Assembly: GCA_903789635.1 (NCBI GenBank)
Contig: CAIFEY010000001.1
Span: 124,001-188,000 of the forward strand
DNA: 64,000 nt
Origin: an uncultured Eubacteriaceae bacterium
GTDB lineage: Bacteria > Bacillota > Clostridia > Peptostreptococcales > Anaerovoracaceae
Reading direction: 5' to 3'
Shown in pieces: positions 38,082 through 46,642 of this stretch. The position numbers and the translations under genes are program-made. Below the pieces are notes generated by a model, which saw only the letters and a list, made by a program, of their open reading frames with translations, had not been told where the DNA came from and searched no databases. Positions within the stretch are counted from its first letter, which is position 1, and every line of letters begins with the position of its first letter.

Positions 38082-39107
38082 ATGACTACAAGAGACATTA
38101 ATACCAAGAAATTTAAGAAGAACGCATTCCGTTACTCCAAGGTTAGAGGCGAGACGGCTTCCAGAGTCAGATGTCCGGGCGGAGAGATCGACGTAGAGTC
38201 TCTGCAGCGCGTAGTTGACATCGCTAAGAAGTACGGTCAGGGAACGGTAAATATCACAAACCGTCAGGGATTCGAGATTCCGGGAATCTCTCTGGACGAT
38301 ATCGATGCCGTAAATCACGCTCTTCAGACAATCATCGAGAACCGCGGAGTAAATCAGGAGGAGTACAACGGCGGATATCCAGCCTCCGGTACTCGTAACG
38401 TAGTTGCATGTCCAGGAAAGAAGCTCTGCCCGTTCGGATGCTATGACACCAAGGCGTTCGCGCAGGAGATCGACAAGGCGATTTTCCCTAACGACCACCA
38501 CGTAAAGATCGCTTTCACCGGCTGCTCCAATGACTGTGCCCACGTTCGCCTGAACGACTTCGGCATCATGGGACAGACAGAGCCGCAGTACAACAGAGAC
38601 AGATGCGTAGGCTGCGAGCAGTGCGTTAAGTACTGCAAGAAGCGTTCCGTAGGAGCTCTCTCCGTGGTAAACGGAAAGATCGTAAGAGATACGAACAAGT
38701 GCATCGGATGCGGAGTATGCATCAACTACTGCCCGACAAGAGCATGGACGAGAAGCAAGGAAGAGTACTTCCGCGTAGTTCTGCTCGGACGTACAGGAAA
38801 GAAGAACCCGAGACTCGCAGAGGATTTCCTCAAGTGGGCTGACCACGATTCGATCAAGAAGATGATCGTAAACGTATACGCTTACCTCGACGAGTACCTG
38901 GATAAGGCTGCCGTAGAGTCCAAGGAGCACATCGGTTACATCGTCGACCGTACCGGATTCGAGGAGTTCCTCAAGTACATCATGAAGGGCGTTGAACTCG
39001 GACCTAAGTGCGAGATGCAGGGACGTCTGTACTGGGGCGGCAAGAGATACGACCAGACAAACGAACTCAAGAAATCGATGTTCAGATTCTCTGAGAGAGA
39101 AGAGTAA
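38082..39107 (+). CDS. asrC: Anaerobic sulfite reductase subunit C, siroheme protein
   Basis: A 341-residue catalytic subunit. The siroheme/[4Fe-4S] ligands are seen as CPGKKLCPFGC and FTGCSNDCAH, followed by two ferredoxin motifs (CVGCEQCVKYC and CIGCGVCINYC). It reduces sulfite to sulfide by six electrons. GGAGGTG lies upstream of ATG 38082. A perfect hairpin terminator ends the operon. Confidence 0.95.
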   Translation: MTTRDINTKKFKKNAFRYSKVRGETASRVRCPGGEIDVESLQRVVDIAKKYGQGTVNITNRQGFEIPGISLDDIDAVNHALQTIIENRGVNQEEYNGGYPASGTRNVVACPGKKLCPFGCYDTKAFAQEIDKAIFPNDHHVKIAFTGCSNDCAHVRLNDFGIMGQTEPQYNRDRCVGCEQCVKYCKKRSVGALSVVNGKIVRDTNKCIGCGVCINYCPTRAWTRSKEEYFRVVLLGRTGKKNPRLAEDFLKWADHDSIKKMIVNVYAYLDEYLDKAAVESKEHIGYIVDRTGFEEFLKYIMKGVELGPKCEMQGRLYWGGKRYDQTNELKKSMFRFSEREE

Positions 39108-39133
39108 TCGAATCGGATTTGAATACATGAAAG

Positions 39134-39175
39134 AAAGGGCTGTGGAAAATGCATGCATTTTCCACAGCCCTTTTT
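39134..39175 (+). terminator. Perfect 20-bp palindromic terminator of asrABC
   Basis: AAAGGGCTGTGGAAAATGCA followed at once by its exact reverse complement, then TT. It may act in both directions. Confidence 0.92.
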
Positions 39176-39213
39176 CGATGCTTAGCTGTATGTGAATTCC
39201 GCGGCCCGGAACT

Positions 39214-39256
39214 CATCACGGCAGGCGCGTCTGGCGCCCCGGAGTGATTTTGTCCG
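39214..39256 (+). repeat. Dispersed intergenic repeat, copy D
   Basis: CATCACGGCAGGC, then GCGTCTGGCGCCCCGGA (also at 17941), then TTTTGTCCGCGCG. CATCA to TTTGTCCG is 35 bases, as in copies B and C. Confidence 0.6.
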
Positions 39257-39285
39257 CGCGGTATGGACGGTCTGCCCGCTTCCGA

Positions 39286-40212
39286 CTATTTTCCGGAAGT
39301 GTGCAGGACGTCTCTGATCTTGTGCTGAACCATTGCGGTGATGGCGTCTCTGCCAGGACCCATGTATTTACGCGGGTCGAATTCCTCAGGATGTTCAGAC
39401 AGGACCTTGCGGATGGATGCCGTCATGGCGAGACGCAGGTCGGTGTCGACGTTGACCTTGCAGACGCCGTGCTTGCAGGCTTCTTCGATCATGGATTCCG
39501 GAACGCCCTGTGCGCCAGGAACCTGTCCGCCGTACTTGTTGCACTCCTCGACGAACTCCTGCGGTACGGAGGATGCTCCGTGCAGAACCAGCGGGGTGTT
39601 CGGGATCAGCTCGTGGATCTTCTGCAGACGCTCAAAGTCGAGGTATGGTGTGCCCTTGAACTTGTAAGCGCCGTGGCTCGTTCCGATTGCGACAGCCAGG
39701 GAGTCGACGCCGGTGCGCTCGACGAATTCCTTTGCCTCGTCAGGATCAGTGAAGGTCGCCTCTCTCTCGGCAACGTGAACCGCGTCCTCGACGCCTGCCA
39801 GCTTTCCGAGCTCCGCCTCTACGACGACGCCGTGGTCGTGCGCATAGTCTACAACCTGCTTGGTGACGCGGATATTCTCCTCGAACGGGTGCTTGGATCC
39901 GTCGTACATGACTGAGGTGAATCCGTCGTCTACGCAGCTCTTGCAGATTTCAAAGTCTGCGCCGTGGTCCAGGTGAAGAACGGCATCGATGCCCGTGTCC
40001 TCCAGAGCGGCCTCGACGAGCTTCAGCAGGTATGCCGGCCTTGCGTATTTACGGGCACCAGCGGAAACCTGCATGATGACCGGAGCATTCTCCGCCTTCG
40101 CTGCATCGGCGATGCCCTGCACGATCTCCATGTTGTTGACGTTGAACGCGCCGATGGCGTAGTCGCTGTTCAGTGCCTTCTTAAACAGTTCTGTACTGCT
40201 GATAAGAGCCAT
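39286..40212 (-). CDS. fba: Class II fructose-bisphosphate aldolase
   Basis: A 308-residue zinc-dependent aldolase of glycolysis and gluconeogenesis. It has DAVLHLDHGADFE (zinc His and catalytic Asp), VVVEAELGKLAG, AIGTSHGAYKF and LHGASSVP, with NVDTDLR near the end. An AGGAGG site lies upstream of the ATG at 40212. It is transcribed against asrABC, with no clear terminator besides a CTTCCG/CGGAAG hairpin at its stop. Confidence 0.96.
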   Translation of the reverse strand: MALISSTELFKKALNSDYAIGAFNVNNMEIVQGIADAAKAENAPVIMQVSAGARKYARPAYLLKLVEAALEDTGIDAVLHLDHGADFEICKSCVDDGFTSVMYDGSKHPFEENIRVTKQVVDYAHDHGVVVEAELGKLAGVEDAVHVAEREATFTDPDEAKEFVERTGVDSLAVAIGTSHGAYKFKGTPYLDFERLQKIHELIPNTPLVLHGASSVPQEFVEECNKYGGQVPGAQGVPESMIEEACKHGVCKVNVDTDLRLAMTASIRKVLSEHPEEFDPRKYMGPGRDAITAMVQHKIRDVLHTSGK

Positions 40213-40270
40213 AATAATCTCCTCCTGTATTATTAATATGTTATTAGTTCACAAAAACTTCTATCGTTTT

Positions 40271-40290
40271 GCATATATTATAATATATGC
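40271..40290. promoter_or_regulatory. Perfect 20-bp AT-rich palindrome at the fba promoter
   Basis: GCATATATTATAATATATGC is its own reverse complement and contains TATAAT on both strands. It is about 60 bases before the fba start. It could be the -10 region, an operator, or both. No good -35 was found. Confidence 0.5.
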
Positions 40291-40346
40291 GTCTCTATTA
40301 TATACTGGAAACACAGAAACGTGAACGGATTTCCGTCAATTTACAC

Positions 40347-40877
40347 CTACTTTGTAAGCTCTTTAGCAATCTTTGCCTTGGTCCAGCCCTTCTTGAGCTT
40401 ATGTTCGCCGGCCTTGATGTCGCCTGCCTTCAGTCCCTGCTGGTGGCAGTAGACCTTGAACTCGTGGCGCGTGTCGAATAGCTTGTACTCCTTCAGCTGA
40501 TCCAGGGCACCGTTCAGAGAGCCGCTTTCGATCGTGATCGTGATCGTCTTGACCAGGTATCCATCTTTATACTGCGCGACGACCTTGTCGGTGTCTTTAT
40601 TCGTATCGCTATCCTTGTCCGTGGCAGCAGCTGCCTTGTCGGATGAATCGGAAGAAGAATTCTGGTCAGAACTGCTCTTATTCGCGTCCTGCTGAACTTC
40701 CGATGTGGTTTTCACACTGCTTGTCGTCATATGCTTAGGGTACTGCATAATGACGTTGACGCGCCAGCCGATGATGATCAGTGCCGCGATCAGGATGAGC
40801 ACGGTGATCAGCACGTCGTTGGTATCGTACAGGAAATCCTTCCATCCCGACTGGGAATTAGGGTCCTTCTGCTTCAT
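40347..40877 (-). CDS. Single-pass membrane protein with MltG/YceG-type LysM-like domain
   Basis: About 176 residues from the ATG at 40877, which follows AAAGGAGG (the track begins 8 codons earlier). One hydrophobic helix covers about residues 25-43. A Ser/Asp/Lys-rich low-complexity linker follows (about 55-100). The C-terminal 65 residues (ESGSLNGALDQLKEYKLFD ... FKVYCHQQGLKAGDIKAGEH) match the LysM-like N-terminal domain of the endolytic transglycosylase MltG. The catalytic YceG domain is missing. It probably faces outside and may bind peptidoglycan; the role is unknown. Confidence 0.65.
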   Translation of the reverse strand: MKQKDPNSQSGWKDFLYDTNDVLITVLILIAALIIIGWRVNVIMQYPKHMTTSSVKTTSEVQQDANKSSSDQNSSSDSSDKAAAATDKDSDTNKDTDKVVAQYKDGYLVKTITITIESGSLNGALDQLKEYKLFDTRHEFKVYCHQQGLKAGDIKAGEHKLKKGWTKAKIAKELTK

Positions 40878-41132
40878 GTGAGAGCCTCCTTTCTCTGTCA
40901 TCCCTGTATTCTAGCATATTCGCGGACAAAGAACAAACGAGCAGCCGGAAAACCCCATGAATTCAGCCGTTCCTGATGCAATGTTCACCATTTCTTCACG
41001 CGCCTTGATCGCCTCTGTATGTCATGTCTATGCAGTCCGCCCGCCGCCATCCCCGGGAAAACTGCTCCTCCGCCGCTGAAAGCCGCGCTTTTCAACCCGT
41101 AATGGATTCTTTATTTCTACCTTTCGCTGATG

Positions 41133-41138
41133 TATAAT
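41133..41138 (+). promoter_or_regulatory. -10 box abutting the rluD-like gene
   Basis: TATAAT ends 9 bases before the ATG at 41148, so the transcript would begin at or within a few bases of the start codon. The -35 (TTTATT at 41110) is weak. Confidence 0.55.
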
Positions 41139-41147
41139 ATGTAAAGT

Positions 41148-42125
41148 ATGGTTACATTAGAAATTGGAAAAAACGAAAAGCAGCAGCGCCTGGATAAATT
41201 CCTCCGGAAGTACCTGGACGCGGCGCCGCTCAGCGCGATCTACAAGATGATCCGCAAGGACGTGAAGGTCAACGGGAAGCGCCGGAAACAGGAGTACATC
41301 CTGGAGGAAGGCGACGTGCTGACCCTCTACGTGGCGGACGAGGAGCTCGAGAGGCTCAGGAAGCCGCGGAAGGCCGTGCAGGCGAAGAAGCAGTTCGGCG
41401 TCGCCTATGAGGACGAGGATCTGCTGATCGTCGTGAAGCCGAGCGGCCTGCTCACGCACGGAAACCGCGAGGAACACAGGAACCACCTGACCAACCAAGT
41501 CATTGACTACCTGATCCACAGCGGCGAGTACGACCCGAGGAGCGAGAAGACCTTTTCCCCGGCGCCGGTCAACCGTCTCGACAGGAACACGTCGGGGCTC
41601 GTGATTTTCTGCAAGAATTACACGGCCCTGCAGGATTTCAACGCGATCATCAAGGAACGCGGACGGGTGCATAAGAAGTACATCACGCTCGTTTCGGGTG
41701 TGATGCGGAAGCCTTTGTCCCTGATCGACCGGATGGAGAAGGACGAGGACAGGAACCGCGTGAGCATCGCGGATGAGGGCAAGGTCATGCACACCGAGGC
41801 CAGGCCGCTGTACTCGACGGACAGGTTCGGCGGATTTACGCTCGCGGAGGTCGAGATCGAGACGGGGCGGACCCATCAGATCCGTGTGCAGCTTGCGGCG
41901 GCGGGGCACCCTTTGGCGGGGGATCCGAAGTACGGCGATCCCGAGGTCAATCGGCAGGTCCGGAAGCGCTGGGGGCTGACGACGCAGTTTCTGCACGCGT
42001 GGTGCCTGGAGTTCGAGGACATGCCGGAGCAGTATGCGCGCCTGAACGGAAAGCGCGTGACGGCACCGCTCCCGCGTAAGCTGGATGCAGTATGCAGAGA
42101 CCTTTTCGGCAGTGTGAAGCTTTAG
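41148..42125 (+). CDS. RluC/RluD-family pseudouridine synthase
   Basis: A 325-residue RNA-modifying enzyme. The N-terminal S4 domain (QRLDKFLRKYL ... DVKVNGKRRKQEYIL) spans residues 13-75; the catalytic Asp is in PVNRLDRNTSGLVIF (about residue 147); the C-terminal TGRTHQIRVQLAAAGHPLAGDPKYG follows. It makes pseudouridine in 23S rRNA; the exact site is not deducible. ATG 41148 has no Shine-Dalgarno and is nearly at the transcription start. lepB follows after 12 bases. Confidence 0.92.
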   Translation: MVTLEIGKNEKQQRLDKFLRKYLDAAPLSAIYKMIRKDVKVNGKRRKQEYILEEGDVLTLYVADEELERLRKPRKAVQAKKQFGVAYEDEDLLIVVKPSGLLTHGNREEHRNHLTNQVIDYLIHSGEYDPRSEKTFSPAPVNRLDRNTSGLVIFCKNYTALQDFNAIIKERGRVHKKYITLVSGVMRKPLSLIDRMEKDEDRNRVSIADEGKVMHTEARPLYSTDRFGGFTLAEVEIETGRTHQIRVQLAAAGHPLAGDPKYGDPEVNRQVRKRWGLTTQFLHAWCLEFEDMPEQYARLNGKRVTAPLPRKLDAVCRDLFGSVKL

Positions 42126-42137
42126 AGAGGAAAGAAC

Positions 42138-42725
42138 ATGAGTGAGGATAACTTTAACGATCAGAAACAGGGGAGATCAGTGGGAAAAGCAGTTTTGTAT
42201 TGGGTGATCGAGATCGCCATTGCGGTAGCCATCGCGCTGCTGATCATCCAGGTGATCCGGCCGACCATCGTCAGGGAAACCTCGATGCTGCCGAATTTCC
42301 AGGACGGCAATTATCTCTTTGTCTACAGACTCGCATATAAGGGCGACAAGACGCCGCAGAAGGGCGACGTCATTATCTTCAAATCCAACCTTGAGGGCGA
42401 CAACGGAAAGCCGAAGATGCTGATCAAGCGCGTCATCGGCCTGCCGGGGGACAAGATCACGATCGAGAACAACGACGTCTGGATCAACGGCAAGGAGGAC
42501 ACGCAGTCGTACACGCACGACGGGGAGACGAACGGCACGATCATCAACTACACCGTGCCGAAAAACCACTACTTCTGCATGGGCGACAACCGGCTGGTCA
42601 GCATAGACAGCCGCTACGCGAGCGTCGGTGCGGTGCCGAAGAGCAAGATCGTCGGCAAGGTCGTGTTCCGCCTGTATCCGTTCAGCGAGATCGGCACGAT
42701 CAAGAACCCGTACCAGTCCAAGTAA
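42138..42725 (+). CDS. lepB: Signal peptidase I
   Basis: A 195-residue membrane protease. One membrane helix covers about residues 18-40. The catalytic Ser49 lies in RETSMLPNF and Lys97 in MLIKRVIGLPGD; the box E-like GDNRLVSIDSRY is present. It removes signal peptides from exported proteins, such as the secreted esterases encoded at the end of the window. It sits right after the pseudouridine synthase gene. Confidence 0.94.
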   Translation: MSEDNFNDQKQGRSVGKAVLYWVIEIAIAVAIALLIIQVIRPTIVRETSMLPNFQDGNYLFVYRLAYKGDKTPQKGDVIIFKSNLEGDNGKPKMLIKRVIGLPGDKITIENNDVWINGKEDTQSYTHDGETNGTIINYTVPKNHYFCMGDNRLVSIDSRYASVGAVPKSKIVGKVVFRLYPFSEIGTIKNPYQSK

Positions 42726-42862
42726 TGCGGCCGCCCCGGGGCTTGTTCGGGACAAAATAAGAGGCGCAGGGCAATACCCGATCTGCCGCCGACCGGCGCT
42801 GAGCCGCAGAACGGCAGAACCGCAGAAACGGAAAACTCTCTTCCAGCAAAGGAGGAATGTCG

Positions 42863-43330
42863 ATGAAGAATAAAGACGACGGCTACAAGCTGGCCGCGAA
42901 TAATAAGAAGGCGCGCCACGATTATTTTATCGAGGAGACGTACGAGGCCGGAATCGTGCTGACGGGCACGGAGATCAAGTCCGTCCGCGAGGGAAAGGTC
43001 AGCATCAAGGAGAGCTTTGCGCGCGTGGACAACGGCGAGGTCTGGCTGTACGGCATGAACATCAGCCCGTACAAGCAGGGAAACCGATTTAACGTCGATC
43101 CGCTCCGCCCGAGAAAACTCCTCCTGCATAAGAAGGAGATCCGGAAGCTGATCGGCTATGTCACGCAGCAGGGACTGACCCTGGTGCCGCTGAAGATGTA
43201 CATCAACCGCAAGGGCCTGGCCAAGGTCGAGCTCGCCGTCGCGCGAGGCAAGAAGAACTACGACAAGCGCGACACCATGGCCAAGCGCGACGCCGAGCGC
43301 AAGATGGACCGGGCGGTGAAGAACTGGTAA
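42863..43330 (+). CDS. smpB: SsrA-binding protein SmpB
   Basis: A 155-residue tmRNA partner for trans-translation. Family motifs are [36 protein letters not shown] and the basic C-terminal tail [27 protein letters not shown] lies 7 bases before ATG 42863; the track's ATG at 42857 is only one base from it. In many relatives ssrA follows directly; here a decayed ssrA piece does, and the working ssrA is 4.4 kb away. Confidence 0.96.
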   Translation: MKNKDDGYKLAANNKKARHDYFIEETYEAGIVLTGTEIKSVREGKVSIKESFARVDNGEVWLYGMNISPYKQGNRFNVDPLRPRKLLLHKKEIRKLIGYVTQQGLTLVPLKMYINRKGLAKVELAVARGKKNYDKRDTMAKRDAERKMDRAVKNW

Positions 43331-43351
43331 TCGGTTGACTTGGGAAGGGCG

Positions 43352-43432
43352 CGGCCGCGGCATTTACGTCAAAGTACACCTTCAATTTATACTTAAAAGC
43401 AAAATATCAATAACGGTAATTTAGCTCTGACC
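43352..43432 (+). pseudogene. Decayed 5'-half copy of tmRNA
   Basis: The sequence aligns with the intact ssrA (47752-47832): shared landmarks in the same order are GCGG-CCGC, CGT-AAA, CACCTT-AATTTA, GCAAAA-like bases and AATTTAGCTCTG. The tag reading frame is broken by stops (TCAATAACGG). The segment begins about 20 bases after the smpB stop, where ssrA is normally found. I judged homology by eye; the AT-rich part could inflate it. Confidence 0.5.
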
Positions 43433-43455
43433 TTGGATGGTCGGAGCTTTTTTTT
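43423..43455 (+). terminator. Intrinsic terminator after smpB
   Basis: AGCTCTGACC-TTGGAT-GGTCGGAGCT (one G-U) followed by eight T. Its left arm is part of the tmRNA-like fragment. Confidence 0.9.
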
Positions 43456-43559
43456 GTACAATACAGACAATAAATTACCGGGTTGATGGGGATAATAGCG
43501 CCTGCATACGGGATGGAAAACCCATTCTGCATTGGAAACAGTGGGGTTCAAGTAAATGT

Positions 43560-43587
43560 TTGAATTGCAACGAATCGTGATTATAAA
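43560..43587 (+). promoter_or_regulatory. Possible promoter of the tudS-ecf operon
   Basis: TTGAAT, a 16-base spacer, TATAAA, 124 bases upstream of the first gene. The 43456-43710 gap is AT-rich and could hold a structured leader, with an AACCC/GGGTT pairing near 43520-43550, but I do not recognise a riboswitch class. Confidence 0.5.
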
Positions 43588-43710
43588 ACAATCCGAAGTG
43601 ACGCCATACTCGTATTGAAATTTGCAATTTCTGCATACCGATCTGCTAGTGTATGATCATAGGAATGGTAGGCGTGAAGGATATGTGAAGGAATAGGAAA
43701 GAAGGCGTGT

Positions 43711-44256
43711 ATGAAACATCTTTTAGTGCTGTCACATTGCATCCTCAATCATGCAGCTAAGGTGGAGCAGGATGAATCGGAACTGCAGGATGAGTACAGG
43801 GTACGCGCGGAACTTCTTCGGTTGATTCTGGAGAAGGATGTCCAAATGATACAGCTGCCCTGTCCGGAATTCCTGATGTATGGTTCTCAGCGCTGGGGTC
43901 ATGTAAGGAATCAGTTCGAGCATCCATACTACATTGCGCAGTGCAGGAAATTACTTGAGACAACGCTGCTTCAGCTGGAAGAGTATTCACAGCATCCGGA
44001 AAGCTTTCACCTGATGGGAATCGTTTCCGTCGAGGGGAGTCCAAACTGCGGATATCGCCTTACCTGCGTGGGAAGCAAGTGGAAGGGCGAAATCGGAGAA
44101 GATCCCAAGCATGTTGAAGAGATTCAGCATTCACTTCGAATGGTTGATGAACCGGGCGTCTACATGAAGCTGCTGGAGAATGAACTGAATGAGCGTCAGC
44201 TGTCAATTCCGATTATTACGATGGATGAGGCGGTTCAGGCTGTGAAACTGCTCTAG
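43711..44256 (+). CDS. TudS-related putative desulfidase (CD3072-like)
   Basis: A 181-residue protein related to the DUF523/TudS thiouracil desulfidases. Three spaced Cys that would bind a [4Fe-4S] cluster are visible: VLSHCILN (Cys10), LPCPEFLMYG (about Cys51) and EGSPNCGYR (about Cys113). This resembles the family called CD3072-type TudS-related in C. difficile, found beside an ECF transporter. It lies 45 bases upstream of the ECF genes. A likely role is removal of sulfur from an imported thio-compound; the substrate is unknown. Confidence 0.75.
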   Translation: MKHLLVLSHCILNHAAKVEQDESELQDEYRVRAELLRLILEKDVQMIQLPCPEFLMYGSQRWGHVRNQFEHPYYIAQCRKLLETTLLQLEEYSQHPESFHLMGIVSVEGSPNCGYRLTCVGSKWKGEIGEDPKHVEEIQHSLRMVDEPGVYMKLLENELNERQLSIPIITMDEAVQAVKLL

Positions 44257-44301
44257 CACAGGAATTATAGAATTTTATGGTAAGAGAGTAAGGAGATTAC
44301 A

Positions 44302-44874
44302 ATGAAGAAGAACAGAAACGCTTATGTATTGGCATTTTGCGGCGTGTCGGTCGCAATGAATATCGTGCTGGGTATTATTACTTCGGCACTGGGAATTCCG
44401 CTGTATCTTGATACGCTGGGCACGGTGCTGACCGCGGCGATCTTAGGACCGGTTCCGGGTATTCTGGTAGGCTGCCTGAGCAACGTGATCACCGGACTGA
44501 TTTACAGCGTGTCGGACATCCCGTTCTGCCTGGTGAATATGGCAGTAGGTCTGATTGTAGGTCTGGTTGCCAAGAAGTGGAACTTCGGAATCATCCCGGC
44601 AATCATTACGGGTCTTGCCCTGAGTATTATCTGCCCGGCAATCGGTACGCCGATTGGCATCTATGTTTACGGGGGAATGAACGGATCCGTTTCCGACGTG
44701 CTGGTTGCATCGCTGGTTCAGGGTGGAAAGACCATCTTCCAGGCATCTTTCCTGAGAAACATCGCATCGAACCTGATCGATAAGATCGGTACCTGCGTTA
44801 TCGCCGCTTTACTGATCAAGGCAATGCCGATGAGATTCCTGGACAACTTCAAGAAGGAGAAGAAGACTGCTTAA
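44302..44874 (+). CDS. ECF transporter substrate-binding (S) component
   Basis: A 190-residue membrane protein with about five or six hydrophobic helices. N-terminal stretches such as NAYVLAFCGVSVAMNIVLG and the LYLDTLGTVLTAAILGPVPGILVG segment are typical of S components. It resembles the CD3073-type S component partnered with the desulfidase. It sits with dedicated EcfA, EcfA' and EcfT, so this is a self-contained group I-type system. Substrate unknown. Confidence 0.8.
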   Translation: MKKNRNAYVLAFCGVSVAMNIVLGIITSALGIPLYLDTLGTVLTAAILGPVPGILVGCLSNVITGLIYSVSDIPFCLVNMAVGLIVGLVAKKWNFGIIPAIITGLALSIICPAIGTPIGIYVYGGMNGSVSDVLVASLVQGGKTIFQASFLRNIASNLIDKIGTCVIAALLIKAMPMRFLDNFKKEKKTA

Positions 44875-44915
44875 TTGAATTCCATTTTACTTAAATTGCA
44901 GAGATAGGCAAGGCT

Positions 44916-45791
44916 ATGATTAAAATCGACAACATTGTACATAAGTACACAGTGTGGGACGATGAGAATACAAAGAACGAAAAAGTAGTGCTGGACGGAA
45001 TATCCCTGGATATTCCGTCTAGTACGTTTATGGCCATTTTAGGGCCGAACGGCTCAGGAAAGTCTACACTGGCAAAGCATCTCAATGTCCTGCTTCTGCC
45101 GGACGAGGGCACCGTTTGGATTGACGGGATAAACACGGCAGACGTTGATAAACTATGGGACATCCGTTCCCAGGTTGGAATGGTATTTCAGAATCCGGAC
45201 AATCAAATCATCGGAACGAGCGTTGAAGAGGATGTTGCGTTCGGTCCGGAGAATAAGAATATGGAATCCTCAAAGATACGAACATTGGTCGAATCCTGCC
45301 TGAAGAGGGTTGGCCTTTGGCAAAAGAGAAAAGAATCTCCGACAAGGCTGTCCGGTGGACAGAAACAGCGGCTGGGAACGGCTGATGCATTGGCCGGTGT
45401 GCCAAAGTGCATCGTTATGGATGAACCGACTGCGATGCTGGACCCGGAAGCACGGAAGGAAGTTATCCGCCTGATTCATGACCTGAACAAGAACGAGGGG
45501 ATCACCATCGTGTTGATCACGCACCATACGGACGAAGTGGCGGACGCTGATCAAATTGTTCTGATGAAAGAAGGACACATCATCGGAAAAGGAACGCCGA
45601 TGGAAATCTTCTCGAATAAGGAACTGCTTCGTGCCGCGAAGATGGATATTCCGCCAAGGGTAGAGCTTGGGGATAAACTTCGAGAAGCCGGGATACCTGT
45701 CCCGGAATCCATTCTTACGGAAGAAAAGATGAAGAGCGAGATTCTGCGGCTGTACAATGAAACGAAGGGGAAAGGAGAAGCTACATGCTGA
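44916..45791 (+). CDS. ecfA1: ECF transporter ATPase A1
   Basis: A 291-residue ABC ATPase. It has Walker A GPNGSGKST, the Q-loop VFQNPDNQIIGTSVEEDVAFGPEN typical of EcfA1, signature LSGGQKQRLG and Walker B IVMDEPTAMLDPE. It energises the module with EcfA2. Its end overlaps the next gene by 7 bases. The signature is LSGGQKQRL with Leu where the family often has Val/Ile, a minor change. Confidence 0.93.
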   Translation: MIKIDNIVHKYTVWDDENTKNEKVVLDGISLDIPSSTFMAILGPNGSGKSTLAKHLNVLLLPDEGTVWIDGINTADVDKLWDIRSQVGMVFQNPDNQIIGTSVEEDVAFGPENKNMESSKIRTLVESCLKRVGLWQKRKESPTRLSGGQKQRLGTADALAGVPKCIVMDEPTAMLDPEARKEVIRLIHDLNKNEGITIVLITHHTDEVADADQIVLMKEGHIIGKGTPMEIFSNKELLRAAKMDIPPRVELGDKLREAGIPVPESILTEEKMKSEILRLYNETKGKGEATC

Positions 45792-46642
45792 AGGGTGAAA
45801 ATATTTCCTTTTCTTACAATCAGGCTGGTGCTGAAGAAAAAGCCGTGCTGAAAAACATCTCTTTCGAGATTCGGGAAGGCGACTTCATTGGTCTGATTGG
45901 ATCCTCGGGCTCGGGCAAGACCACATTCGTAAAACACCTGAATGGTCTTCTCAAGGCGACGTCCGGCACCATCACCTATAACGGGCAGAATATCTATGAA
46001 AAAGGATATAAGCTCTCCAATCTCAGAAAAGAAGTGGGACTGGTCTTCCAGTATCCGGAGCATCAGCTTTTCGGAAGCACGGTTCTGAAGGATACAATGT
46101 ATGGACCCAGGAATCTGGGAATGACGGATGAGGAAGCAGAAGAAAGTGCGAAGAGCAGCTTGAAACTGGTGGGTGTCGATGAGTCGTACTATTACGCCAG
46201 TCCAATGGAATTATCCGGTGGGCAGAAACGCTGCGTCGCGATTGCCGGCGTATTGGCCATGAAGCCGAAGATACTTGTCCTTGATGAGCCGGCGGCAGGT
46301 CTGGATCCTGAGACGAAGTTTATGATCTTTGACCTGATCCGACGCATTCAAACAGAGCGGAATATCGCAATCGTTCTGGTGTCTCATCATATGGAAGATG
46401 TGGCGCAGTTCGCGAATCGTGTCTGGGTTCTGCATGACGGAACACTGAAGATGGACGATACGCCGGCCAATGTGTTTGCGAAAGTGGACCAATTAGATGA
46501 GATGGGAATCGGTGTCCCACAGATTACGCAGTTGACATACGAGCTGATGAAAAGCGGTATGCCGCTTCCGCATGCTGCGATTTCTGTGGATGAAGCAGCG
46601 AAGATGCTGACTCATCTGCTGCGGAAGGGGGCGAATGCATGA
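45785..46642 (+). CDS. ecfA2: ECF transporter ATPase A2
   Basis: A 285-residue ABC ATPase. It has Walker A GSSGSGKTT, the EcfA2-type VFQYPEHQLFGSTVLKDTMYGPRNLG, signature LSGGQKRCVAIAG and Walker B ILVLDEPAAGLDP, then the His-loop SHHMEDV. It overlaps both neighbours (7 bases with A1, 4 bases ATGA with ecfT), indicating coupled translation. Confidence 0.93.
   Translation: MLKGENISFSYNQAGAEEKAVLKNISFEIREGDFIGLIGSSGSGKTTFVKHLNGLLKATSGTITYNGQNIYEKGYKLSNLRKEVGLVFQYPEHQLFGSTVLKDTMYGPRNLGMTDEEAEESAKSSLKLVGVDESYYYASPMELSGGQKRCVAIAGVLAMKPKILVLDEPAAGLDPETKFMIFDLIRRIQTERNIAIVLVSHHMEDVAQFANRVWVLHDGTLKMDDTPANVFAKVDQLDEMGIGVPQITQLTYELMKSGMPLPHAAISVDEAAKMLTHLLRKGANA

Noticed and set aside
43456-43710. Known riboswitch upstream of the tudS-ecf operon
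   Set aside because: I could not match any familiar riboswitch core; only a weak stem was seen.
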